From: Varroa destructor
Lineage: Eukaryota > Arthropoda > Arachnida > Mesostigmata > Varroidae
Direction: 5' to 3'
DNA length: 64,000 nt
Assembly: GCF_002443255.2 (NCBI RefSeq)
Contig: NW_019211459.1
Location: 26,307,388-26,371,387, forward strand
Below the pieces are notes generated by a model, which was not told the DNA's origin, ran no database searches, and saw nothing but the letters and a program-made list of their open reading frames with translations. Below, one piece after another: positions 49,554 to 60,721 of this stretch (the first letter of the stretch is position 1; the number at the start of each line of letters is the position of its first letter). Made by a program: the position numbers and the translations under genes.

Positions 49554-52015
49554 ATCTTGCAATGTAGAATGGTTTGATATATATTAAAGTAAGACGTCAG
49601 TGAAAATACCCATGTTACAGTCTGCTAGCAAAAATACAACATTCCATATATTCTAGTAGTCATTGGTATTTTGGTTAGACCACTGACTAGCCAAAAAAAA
49701 CAAAGTACTGAAATAAATGACAATAGTCGTAAAGTAGTAATAAGGCTCTGTCTGGTTTATTGATCTATTCGCTGCGGGTTCTTCACTTAGGTCCTGAGTG
49801 TTGTTCGGGTAGTATAAAATTTACAGGTTCCGTAAAAAATCACTTCACCTTTTGTTTTTTCGGCTGTATGCCATAAAAAACCAAAAATGATCCTAGTCAA
49901 TTCCTTCCAGCTCTGGGGCCCAGACAGTAATTTAATATGCTGATTGCATGGCATTTTGAAGAGTAACAGTCGATCCGTTATTTTTTAGAGCTATATGTCT
50001 AAACCGGCCCCTTTTTTTGTGTACATCGACACATGACAATATATCAACCCTATATAGATACAGATGGGGAAATTATAAGCATTTCCCCACACCAGCATTA
50101 CATCGCTTAAAGAAACGAAGATAATTTCCGACTTTTCACACGAAACGTCCATAGTCGTCCTTGGGTGCAGTTTTAAACTTTTTGCTATTGTCATGTCGAA
50201 TACGATATTACCTTTTGCTGGTTCCGTATCGTCGGTTCTGTTTCAACTGAAGTACTTACCAGAGTAAACTATGCGATGATTTCGCAAGTCTTTTCCAAAT
50301 ATCAAACCCTATCTTCGCCAAGTGTGTGTGATAGATACAAAGGTTCGAATAATTACGCAGCCATTCAGGGTTTACAAGAGTTACAAACACTATATAGGGA
50401 GTTTGTGTCTTTAGCATATTTCTACCTACCTTGTTCTAAACAAACGGGATCGGCCTGAATCTCCGTTTGAAGATAGTTGATGTAATGAATGTACAATTAA
50501 ACAGGGTTGAAATGAAATCATATCTATCTCTTTCTATCACTTATCACTTCATTCAAAACTCGTGGACTTGCATGCTTGACATCGCTCTAGACTTATCATT
50601 TTTTATATATGGAAACTCGTAAAAATCGTTAGCATATTGTGCGATTTCGAAGGTGTTTCTCAATACTTGATATCTCTCGTAAAATGTTAACTTTAGGTTT
50701 GCTCCTTTCCACCCTTCCCTCTTTCCAGTTAAGTCTGATTTGATTTTGTCGTTACAGTTTACGCGGAGGGAAGGGGGGAGGGAGAGAGGGAAGCAAAATT
50801 CGAGAGTGAAGGGTTTAATACACTTAAGAGGGAGGCGGCTGGTATCTAGCCGTACAGGTAGCCTGCATAGATGAGCGATAGTCTGGATGCCCTCCTTCTC
50901 GCTTCTTTCTTTGGTACGAGCGTAGCCTCTCTCAGCTGTGGCAGTTCGGCTACAGAAAGCACCCGTGGGGGCGTTTTGTCCCGCGCAGTTTGCGGCGGTT
51001 CCATCGTTCTAGCAATTCATGTTCTGCTGTGTTGATGGGGGTCGTCGTGGTCGCTCTGATGAAGCTGCAGCTGGTTTCTTCTGCTGCTGCTCCTCGAACG
51101 TGATACATAAACATAAGACAACGTATCTTCGCTGCCGCCACCACCAGCGCTAGTATTGTTACTGCGGCCACGGTAGGCTTTTCTGTTGAACTCAGCGCAG
51201 CCGTAACCCTGTTTCTTCCATGGAACAGAATCCTTCACCGAACTCGAACATTGATAAGGCCGCCGAGTGAAGTTATCAAGAAATGCAAGAAAGTAATAGG
51301 TTTATTATTTCCCAACAGGCATCGCCAAATATCAATGTTTTTGGAGAGACAAAAGAGATTGAATTCTCTCTTTGAGCGTGGAGCAAACTGGATGTGGTCA
51401 TCAAAGCATTTCATAATACTAATAGCACTACAGACATATATCGATCCATAGAAATACCCAAACAATGCTATACTGTGTTCTTGCTATGGATGACAACTGA
51501 TTCTGACGAAGATAGGGCCCCCCAAAAAATGTAAAAAAATAAACAGTTACGTGGTAGTCAACAGGGAACGCTGGCGGTCTACGCAAGGTTCGTTCTACAA
51601 AGTCAACCTATAGTCTGCAGCCCCTAGAAGTAACCGTCTACAGATAAAATGATCCAGCATCTTGAAGAAACCACTTGATTTACCAGTTTGCTTTCACGCG
51701 GCTTACGTATCGTATAATAAAGAGTCGAAAAAAAAAGATGGCTTTCAGACGACTATAGCTTACCAGTGTGGGAGGCGATCACTTCTGTGCAATTGTGACG
51801 CAGTGTGAGGTTGTTTGGAAAAAAAATTACTGCCGATCGGTGAAAAACGTCGTCCATCAATCGCTGATACTTGCAACGGCGGCAACGGTGATGGAATAAA
51901 GATTGTTGGACTGGTAGCGGACGTGGCTTTGAAACGGCGGTAGGAAGGCAACGCTAACGACGATCAAAGGGCGCTCGTGGCCAGAACTGCTGGTACTGCG
52001 TACGACGGCTGGGAT
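49554..52015. other. Intergenic region and probable promoter of the BTB gene
   Basis: Polyadenylation-like signals for MoaC occur near 49581 (ATTAAA) and 49712 (AATAAA). A purine/pyrimidine inverted segment (cccttccctc near 50710, ggagggaagg near 50766) and a GC-richer block at 50820-51240 precede the BTB gene and may be its promoter or untranslated exon. Open frames at 50276-50458 and 51251-51451 match nothing known. Confidence 0.4.
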
Positions 52016-55000
52016 ATGTCGAATCCAAGTTGGTGTAAAGTGTTTCACAACTATGGCGACCTCATGCTTACCTGGCTGGAGGAACTATGCTGGCGGGCGG
52101 GGTCATCCACCCGTGACCAGATGGTGCTACTAGAAAGTAACGACGGCGCCCAATTTCGTTGCCACCAGTGGGTTTTGGCACGGTGGTCTCCATTTTTTGA
52201 AGCTCTATTTTCACGCGCTTTTGCAGAGAGCCGGCATGCTCGAGCCAAACTTGAGAATGTCGACGGTGAGGCGCTAGAAGGCATCTTAAACTATTTTCTA
52301 CATGGCAGGTAAATAAACAGCCATTTCTCCTCCCGTTTCTCTACTAAGAAGAACTATTATAACTGATTAAGCCGATTTACATCATAAATACGTTATTTTA
52401 TTTAAATAAACGGTTGCAATTCTTACTATACGAAGCGCTATTCAAACACTCAATTATTCTATTTATAGTTATTCTGTGGTAAACTTCCGCGATACATTAG
52501 CTAAAATGTCTCCATTCATGAACACGAGGCAATTATGGCAACGTTGGAATTTTTGCACATATATATATATATATATTAGTCGACAGCTTATATGGAGCAA
52601 GTGCGTAGAAAACTTATCTTTTGTTTACTTTAAAACATATGCTGAATGTGAACGATATCTTAGCATGCGTAGCAAGAAAAGCATATTTTTTTCAATGGCA
52701 AAATGAACCAAGATTGACCATACTTATTTAACTAAGTAATACTATTTTATGTGTAATAAATGCACACAAACTAAACAAACTGACTTTCAACACTTCTAAT
52801 GTATTCTTCTTAAAGAAATTCTTAAAGGAATCAGTTACGCGTTTATTTGTCTAAAGGTAACATAAATACGACCCCATGCAATATTCTAAGTGATAATATA
52901 TTATATATTTTACAGGTTTACTGTGAGCGCGGATAATTGTCTGCGCCTTCTGTTTGCAGTGGAGTACCTTCTATTAGAGAACCTTGCGGATTTTGTGACG
53001 TCTTTTATTGAAGAGAATCTTCAAGACGTCCTCAAGTCGGAGGAGTTCTCACGTCTAGAACTTGAACAACTCTGGAAACTTGTGCCGGCTATAGCTCGAG
53101 GATGCTGCCTTGATAAGGTAAGTTCAATACGAATACCAGCCGAATATTACTAACTTCAAGTCCCTTTTCAGCATCACCCTCATGTATTTTTTTTAACTAT
53201 TTCGGATATGCCAACTAGTTTTGTACCCTACATATTCGTTTTGAGTTTATTTCATTAATTATTGGAAACCGAATAACCTAAATTAAATTGCCATTAAAAC
53301 CACGGAGCACATGCAGAATTATTCTAATTTCCGACACTTTCACATTAACTTGGGCATTAAGCGAATGCAACTTGAATCGAACTTCAAAAGGGTCTAGAAT
53401 CCTCAAAATACAGTCACCATAAATATAAACAAACTTTGAAAATAACGTTAAAAGTATTAGATCAAGAGAGAAAATATTTTTTTTGTAATATAATATTTTT
53501 AGTAAGAGGAATCTCTGACCTTCCTTTTGTTAAAAAAAGATCCGGGTTAATATTAAAATCTTCAAAATAGTGATGGCATGGAAATTGAATTTTCCAAGCA
53601 AAATTTACAGGAGTTTGTTCCCACGTTTTTTCTTCACTAAAACCCCACCGTTTTTGAAAAAAAAATTGAAGTATCGGGGAAGGCTATCTTGGGTTGAGTT
53701 AATTTACATTAAACATATCAAAGTAACAATGAACAAAGATATTGTTCCTAATGGAACTATGCCTGTCTGTACGAAAATGAGGGCCGTTTTCGATTTATGC
53801 ATGTTTATTCGACGTCGGCTGGAGGCACGTGCATGCATTAAACGGCTGCCGATAGTACGCATATTTCAGGTATGCATTGACTCGGTTCACGAAACATTAT
53901 AAGATGATTGGATGAAGCCAACTTTAACCCAGAGGCAAGGACCAATAATGTTGAATGCATGTAATTGTCTGTCTTATCAGCTACATTAGTCGGAATTTCA
54001 TGACTATAGAACTTTGAATTATAGTAACAATTACGTGTCTTCTTTTTTCATTTAAATGTTGTGCGTTAAAAATACAACCAGAAGGCATGTTCAAAGTAAT
54101 TTTTTTAATAGTGTACGTTAAAGCCTCGTGTTACACAAGAAAGCCCACGCCTTGTCAGAATCTGATCGTAATCGGTTCTGGGCTCTATGAGAGAACTTTA
54201 TTTGACAAATCATTAAACGTGCGTCATTGCTAGTTTATGAACGATAACACAGGGTGTAGGTAACCTCATAGCCAACTCAGAAATCGCATCATCATCAGGT
54301 TAACTTGGATGCCTTCAAGGAATGGGTTCGTCTGTTCGAGACGGTTTAAGCAGATGCCAGGCCAGTAAGCTATGCTAGGCCTGTGTGAACCCAAAGACGT
54401 AAAATATGTTCCAGCAGCACACCTAAGGATAAATAAACAACATACGATCCGGAAAGGGCAACACAGTGGCCAATTCTTAAACCAGTGAACTACAAAAGAC
54501 GTACATGAAGGCCAGCAGCGGACATATTTCTATCCGAAATAAATAATATGTTAATTGAACCAGTCGTACCCTAGTTTATGAATTCGTAGATCCATATAGT
54601 AACGCTGGTAATAATTATTCGAATCACAGGTTCATTCAGGATCACTGTTGTACCCTATCAATGCGATCTTACCCACCAAATAAATGATATCCCAAAAAGA
54701 GTCCTGCATTACAGTTCATTTACTCTCGCCGGCTGAGTGAATTATTAGGAACTGGGGCTAGAAACTGTGGTATTATACTTGCAATGTTGGAAGCTCGGCC
54801 AGCCAGGATCGAAACAGCCGACGATCTGTGACGATGTACGCGCTCTCATCAGCGAGCTGGAGAACAGCTTGGAACGATTAGGACGCGCGCCCGAAACGGC
54901 CTATGCAATCTACAAGCACTCGCCCAATTGCGTTACGAAGTTATTTGAAGACCAGAAACAACCTACACGGCAGTCGGGTAGCCTTAACGATCTTTACGGA

Positions 55001-57074
55001 TTTGGCGGGGAGTTTGGTGGTCCTCCGGCGAAAATGACTGCGGGCCAACTCATGCGTGCTCACTCCACAAGTGAGCTCCTGAGCAGTCAAGATGAATGGA
55101 TGTTCCAGCTCCGATCGCTCATTTCTGAGGGTACCACACTTATGCGCCAACTATCGAATCAGGTTAATATATATGTTTGTATATATATTAAGCAGAATCT
55201 ATTGAGAGGTGGACGAACATATTATTGGAGTGTTTATTACGCTGCTAAAGTTATCGTAGTCTTTCCAATACGCAGTACCAATCGTCACAGTGGAGAATGA
55301 AAGTGCTTTTTTTAAATATAGGCCGATTCCATTTAACCGCAACTAGTTTGATAGTTTCAATAAGATCAGCTTTGTATGCATGAGCCTTGTTTAGAACCCT
55401 TATTATGCTCTTAAGCAGCGCAAAATCCGGTAAATAATTATGTAAATGTATCTACAATACTATATATGGTAGATAAAGTCAAACATAAGCGCCAAATGTA
55501 GAATGCATTTACATTGATGATTTAACATTGACCATTTATCTGCGAGAAGCATTCTCCAACATAGTTTGGTCCGTAGTCAAATTAATCTTCAAATTATATT
55601 TGAGGACAACTATCGTATCTGCTGTCTGCTTTTTCGCTGTTGTTGAAACATAGGAGTTGCAACTGCCGCACGACATCCCCCATGAGTGTATTCGTTATCT
55701 GGCCGTCGTCCCAAACCGGTACGCGCTTGTCTTAACCGACACTCGCCGACTTCACCTCTGCCCATGGAACAGTAATGGGGTCTGTCTCCTTTATCTGTAT
55801 GTACAATAGCTATATTATAGCTATTATTATTAATAGCTATACACATATATATGTGCGCTAATAGTATTCACAAGACTCATTTGAAGCACCGAGCTCGGTC
55901 AACTTTTCTTAACATCTTGATGTCTTGATCAGGTAATTGCAGAAGCGTGTACATTTGCATAAATATAACTTGACTTAATTCGTGTTAATGTTTGTAGCGA
56001 GGTTCAAGTCAACTTGTCGAGGCTCAATGTGATAGTCTACTTCAGTGCGGTCGGGATATCTATGCTGTGCTACAACAGCATCACGTAGCGCTTTGGAACT
56101 GCCAGTTGAAAATGTTCGAGCTCGTCTACTCATTGAGTGAACACGTCATCCACGATATCTCGTGGTACCGTTCCCACCGAACTGGTTCCACACTCGCGTT
56201 ACTGATCGCCCATCGAGCTTTTCCGTGCAATCTCGAATTGCTCTGCCTCGACTTCGATCAGGTACGCTTTTTATAATGACGCTCCTAGACTTCTAGTAGG
56301 AAAAACAGGACACGTATTTTCGAACAGACTGTGCAAAGACGGATCTATCGGTACAATGTGAACTGTCCTACAGCGGGTTCATAGGTTGTCAAGATGCATT
56401 TGCGAGCTTGTTAGGTGGTTGAAATCATCGCCCTGCATATACCCGTTTTGATGGCGATTGTCCTTTTTTGTGGGTTAAATGCGTCTTGTTCTTCCAAATG
56501 TATGTCTCATACTGAACATTGATTTTAGGTGGTGGGTCAATTCAAGCAACCCCCAGTGCGGTTTCATCCAGCGCTTACGAACTGTAAGCTTTTCAACCCG
56601 CGAGTCGTCGCCCTCAGTGAACGAGTACTCATTCTCTACGAACAAGGAGACGCCGATAAGGTTACTAATTTGCCTTTTTTCTTGCACACGTAACAAGTAT
56701 CCTCTACAGTGGCGGGCTTGAAAAAAGAGCGTCGGTCTACTATTTGTGCATTTCAGAGACCCCAGAAGGCGTTTCTTCGATGGTTTAGCCACACCCGGCT
56801 CATAGATAAAGCTGATAAAGATTTCATATAACGTTGTCTATTTGTTTGCTCTTAACAGGTATTTGTAGTGACAATCGGAGCTCAAGAATGTAAGAAAGCC
56901 AAGTGCAAGCTCGGGATCAGCAACAACCTGTATCTCAACGACCAGCTATTCTTTTACACGGCCGAAAACTCAATGCTTTACAAAATCCAATACAACTTTA
57001 AGGATTTCGATTGCGAGGAGTGTGGCGAGTTAGGCAGAGTAAACGCCATCTGCGTTGCACCCACCTTGCGCTAA
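52016..57074 (+). CDS. BTB/POZ-domain protein, probably with a BACK-like region
   Basis: Six exons (52016-52308, 52916-53117, 54749-55162, 55998-56261, 56529-56660, 56859-57074) join in frame to give 506 residues ending LR-TAA. The start is the first ATG; the open frame upstream has no Met. A BTB domain spans about residues 32-140: MVLLESNDGAQFRCHQWVLA, then FFEALFS, then a helical LLFAVEYLLLENLADFV. The next helices (DVLKSEEFSRLELEQLWKLV) resemble a BACK region. The middle holds a low-complexity linker (SGSLNDLYGFGGEFGGPP) and the C-terminus has short beta-rich stretches with paired cysteines (EECGE), but no recognisable kelch repeats. BTB-BACK proteins are commonly substrate adaptors for Cullin-3 ligases; that role is inferred. 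I cannot assign an orthologue. The splice junctions are well supported, although donors gttaat and gttact are non-standard at the third base. Confidence 0.8.
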
Positions 57075-57299
57075 CCCTAAACAAAAACAGTGGTTGACGT
57101 GGAAACACGAGCAGTCTGCCTAACAATTATTACTAGAACAGGGTAGGTTAGATGACGGCGGTTTTCAAGTCGGATGGCCAAGCTGATCAAAGAAATCAAG
57201 TAATACGGTATTCGTTTTGCATTTTCAACAAGATTTCATTGAGCTACACGTACTATTGTAAAATTCTTTTGACCCATCGAGGAAGTTTGATTTTCACAG

Positions 57300-57493
57300 G
57301 ACAAACCTGCGATCTGTTTAACTGTTACCTTTGTTGCGTGAAACCAAGCATGCATGAATTATTAGCAGTTGTCAAGATGCAGAAGGAACAAGACTGCCTG
57401 TCTGATTATAGGCAAATGCGCGCCAATGCCAATTCAATTAATACAGCAACTTCCATATCCTACAAAGAAACACAGACTTACAACGTATTATAA
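57300..57493 (+). CDS. Candidate terminal exon of unknown product
   Basis: After an acceptor (gattttcacag), an open frame runs 64 codons to TAA 57493 and reads, in part, LLAVVKMQKEQDCLSDYRQM and then SYKETQTYNVL. It looks coding and is followed within about 40 bases by clustered AATAAA signals. It lies 225 bases past the BTB stop on the same strand, but its phase (1) does not fit the donor of BTB exon 5 (phase 0), so a simple alternative last exon is not supported. It may instead be BTB 3' untranslated sequence. Confidence 0.25.
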
Positions 57494-57533
57494 ATACATT
57501 GTCAGCCTCAGCTCAAGTAACATACAACAATTC

Positions 57534-57555
57534 AAATAAATATATAAATAAAAAG
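57534..57555 (+). terminator. Clustered polyadenylation signals
   Basis: Overlapping AATAAA-type hexamers within about 20 bases lie 460 bases past the BTB stop codon and about 40 past the candidate terminal exon. They are the likely 3' end signal of the BTB transcript. Confidence 0.6.
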
Positions 57556-60500
57556 TGATAAACGCTTATTTCGTATGCACACATAGACGTCTCTTGTTCC
57601 ATGATTTTTGTGGTACCTTGTCAAGCGGGGGAAATAGGATTATTTTTTGACTTACACCGAAAAAAATATAATTGTTTTTAAAAATAATGCCAAACAATTG
57701 TACTGGTACTTAATTTTGTCAATGTTTAGATGTGTTTACGGCTGCTGCTGTGTCCTTCTGGGCGTATGAATAGCTTTTTTTCTTGACCAACGAAACATTT
57801 TGTGTATATTTATTGTGTATTAAAGAGTATTTAAGCAGACTAAAAAAGGCGACACTTAATTGGAGCGTTTTATTTAGAGTCTGAGGGTTTAGCATACGGT
57901 TCATCTCAAGTGATATAACAAACATGCTCGTTTGGGAGAAAATTTAACGTCGCAAAACCCGGCACTTCCTTAGACAATTACGAGATTATTTTACTAGACC
58001 GCGAAAATAGCTCTGTCAATGAATAGAAGACCGTTTCACCGATTTATGAACACGTTAAATGTGTCATAGTAATTTTATGCAGGGTAAACGATATCTATGA
58101 AATAAAAATTAGTTTAATCTAAATAGAACGAAATGCAAAGTAAACAAATTTTTGAGAAAAAAGTTAGGCAGCTTTTTTTTTTTTTGGGAGAAAACACTTG
58201 TCCTAAGTAACGGCGCATAATCTCACAGAATTTGAAAATATAATAGTTATAAATCTCAATAAATGCTATGCTTAGAAAACACCTGAATGCGTCAAGAAGA
58301 ATATCTTTTACATTGTTGGTCCTTTCTAGAATGCTACGACCTATCGTACTCTTGTTAAACAGAAATCCGCTTGAAATTTGTATATTACAAGCTCAGTTTG
58401 GATTATCGGAGTATTACATTGTAGTATCGTTTAACGATATCCGAATCGAAAATTCCATGGTTCCAAGATGCAAAATAGCTGGTAAACACCCCACGGTTCG
58501 ATTATTTTAGGGTAAATACAAGCTAAAGCACTATTGTGCATTAAAACGGTAAATAAAAAATTAGTTCGGAGGCTATCCTTTCGAGTTTCGCAATGCCATA
58601 GAGTTCTTTCTATGAGCAGTAATCCTTGACCTGTGCAACTCCGCTAAAAAGGACTCGTATAGAGAACCCGTACGTGTGAAAAGGGTAAGTCGTAATGTTC
58701 GTTTTCCGCTTATCTATTATGAGATCAGCTGGGAATGAAAGAAGTCTTGGTGTTTCATTTTGAATCAAACTTTGCACAAATTGATCATACAGTTAAATCC
58801 GCCAAAACGAAGACAACTGGAAAGGTTAAACGAAGGCAGCGCTTTTCCGATCGCTGCAACAATATTCAGCAGATTCATCCATATGGTTACTAAGCAACGT
58901 TTCATAGTACTTCACCATCGAGCATTATTTTATGGTTGACCCTTTAGGACCCGAAATATATTGCTATACCTTATCTCGAATTTCATTAGGGCAGGCATAT
59001 GTACAGATAAGGACGTATTGCTATAAACAACGGCCTGTGGAAGCTGGATGCGAGAAGCATTGTTAAGTCGGAATAATTCAAGGGTTCCTGGCAGAAAAGC
59101 AGCTACCCCCTGAAAGGCTCAAACACTCTTGACGCCTCTCAAAAGTCTCGCCTGTTGCTACCCTTTCTCGGTCGTCTGTGGCCCACAATTGCCATCTGCT
59201 CCTGTCAGATCGAGGTTCGATCAGCGCATTTGGGTTCCATTGACGCTTAGCTACTGACAGGGTTAACGCCGATCCAACTGCGAAGAAAGTGTACATCGTT
59301 GAAATGGTAAGTGTACCATATCTATCACAGGGTCGGAGCGGTGCGTTTAAAGCTTTTTTGACATTAATCCAAGTTGTTCGATGTCTAGGGCAGAACAAAT
59401 GCAACACATATTTATATTTTTTTTTCTAGTTAACAATATACTAACATTCGAAAAATAGCCATAGTAGATTTAAAATTTTTTTACAACAGCTTTTCCGTTT
59501 ATGACAAGTGAGAACATTCAAATTAGGTTTTCTTGTCTTTGATACTGAGCAGTCGTTTCAAGTTCGATCGATGATATAATACGGCATTTAAATTCCAAAG
59601 CCATAGTCGTAAATTTCGATGATTCTGAAAATTTCGTACTTATCCTCATAATGAGAATGTAGAAATTTCGTTGGCAGACAAAAATCTCGATTTTCTTATT
59701 ATGCTCACAATGCGACTTGGTTATGAATGAAGAACGACCATATTACTATATGCCATCGAGGCTAGTAATGTGTGTGTTAACAAATTTAGACGTATTTCAG
59801 TATGATGTAGCTAACATATGCTTCATCACTAAGTGTTTTATGACCTAACTAATGTTTTTTTTGTTAGAATATCTATTAACGTAATATAGCCAACATCAGT
59901 GTTTTCTTTTCTTGCATCTCATTATCAATTACGTACATAGGATAGCTCGTTTTTGGAAAACGCCCGCAATGTCGCGGTCCAACTGCACTTAAAAATGCCC
60001 TGGGACGAACCGTCCATAAGTGCGTCTTTTATCTTCTAATCGCATTATGCGACGGTTCGCTCTATGGCCGCCAAATTCACCATTAGCTTTCTGCGTAGAA
60101 GCTGCGAAGAAGGACCTCATGCGAGGCAAATCTACTACCTCAGGTATCGGATTTGATTGAAAATAGTGGTATCATACTTCAACACGAGCCCCGTTCATCG
60201 TTTTATTTGAATATTATTTGTGTAACTTTAGTACTATACTAATACCATACTGTTTCAATATTACTGTAACTTACTACAAATGAGTGCGCGATTGTCAAGT
60301 TTATCAACGCAAATAAACTCACTACCCACCGTGAGGGTAAATACGTAATTTTTTTCCGTAGTAATATCACCTTTATTATATTCAATAATTAATTATTAGT
60401 TTGCATTCATTCATTCAAGTCATGGATACCTTGTGCGTCATGCTCTATAAAAATATAAGCCATCTAACGACAGGGAAATTGTTTATTACTTTAGCTTTTA

Positions 60501-60721
60501 TTATCTATAAACCGATTCATGCATTGGAACATTGGTGTCGAAATGAACATACAGGCCTAACATTAACAATTCTCTAACTGCGTTTACATAAAAAAACAAC
60601 CATAACAACGTCAGTAGTTTCCCAAAATACAAAAATGTACTTTCAAATATAATAACATAGGATTTTAAGCTGATATTTAGGTAAAATGGGCTTGCATTAA
60701 GACGCGGTATTCATTCAGTTG
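57556..60721. other. Intergenic, with two GC-richer coding-like patches
   Basis: Most of this is AT-rich. Two patches stand out: 59080-59310, where a plus frame ends in NADPTAKKVYIVEM directly before gtaagt while a minus frame is also open; and 59960-60170, which includes a hairpin. Neither matches a family I know, so no gene is called. Confidence 0.4.
60006..60059. repeat. Imperfect 19-bp inverted repeat (hairpin)
   Basis: CGAACCGTC at 60006-60014 pairs exactly with GACGGTTCG at 60051-60059. The inner ATAAGTGCG and CGCATTAT segments continue the stem with small bulges, leaving a 16-base pyrimidine-rich loop. It lies in a GC-richer island of AT-rich DNA. Confidence 0.6.

Noticed and set aside
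53570..53902. 110-codon plus-strand ORF in BTB intron 2
   Set aside because: The BTB exons on each side (ending 53117 and starting 54749) join directly at phase 0, and this ORF has no family match.
54295..54349. Frame reading NLDAFKEWVRLFETV in BTB intron 2, after an acceptor-like tcatcatcag
   Set aside because: Only 16 codons before a stop, and including it would end the BTB protein early; kept only as a curiosity.
58268..58510. 80-codon plus ORF
   Set aside because: AT-rich, no motif, no splice context.
59205..59230. tRNA B-box-like ggttcgatc
   Set aside because: No A-box at the right distance and no cloverleaf could be drawn.
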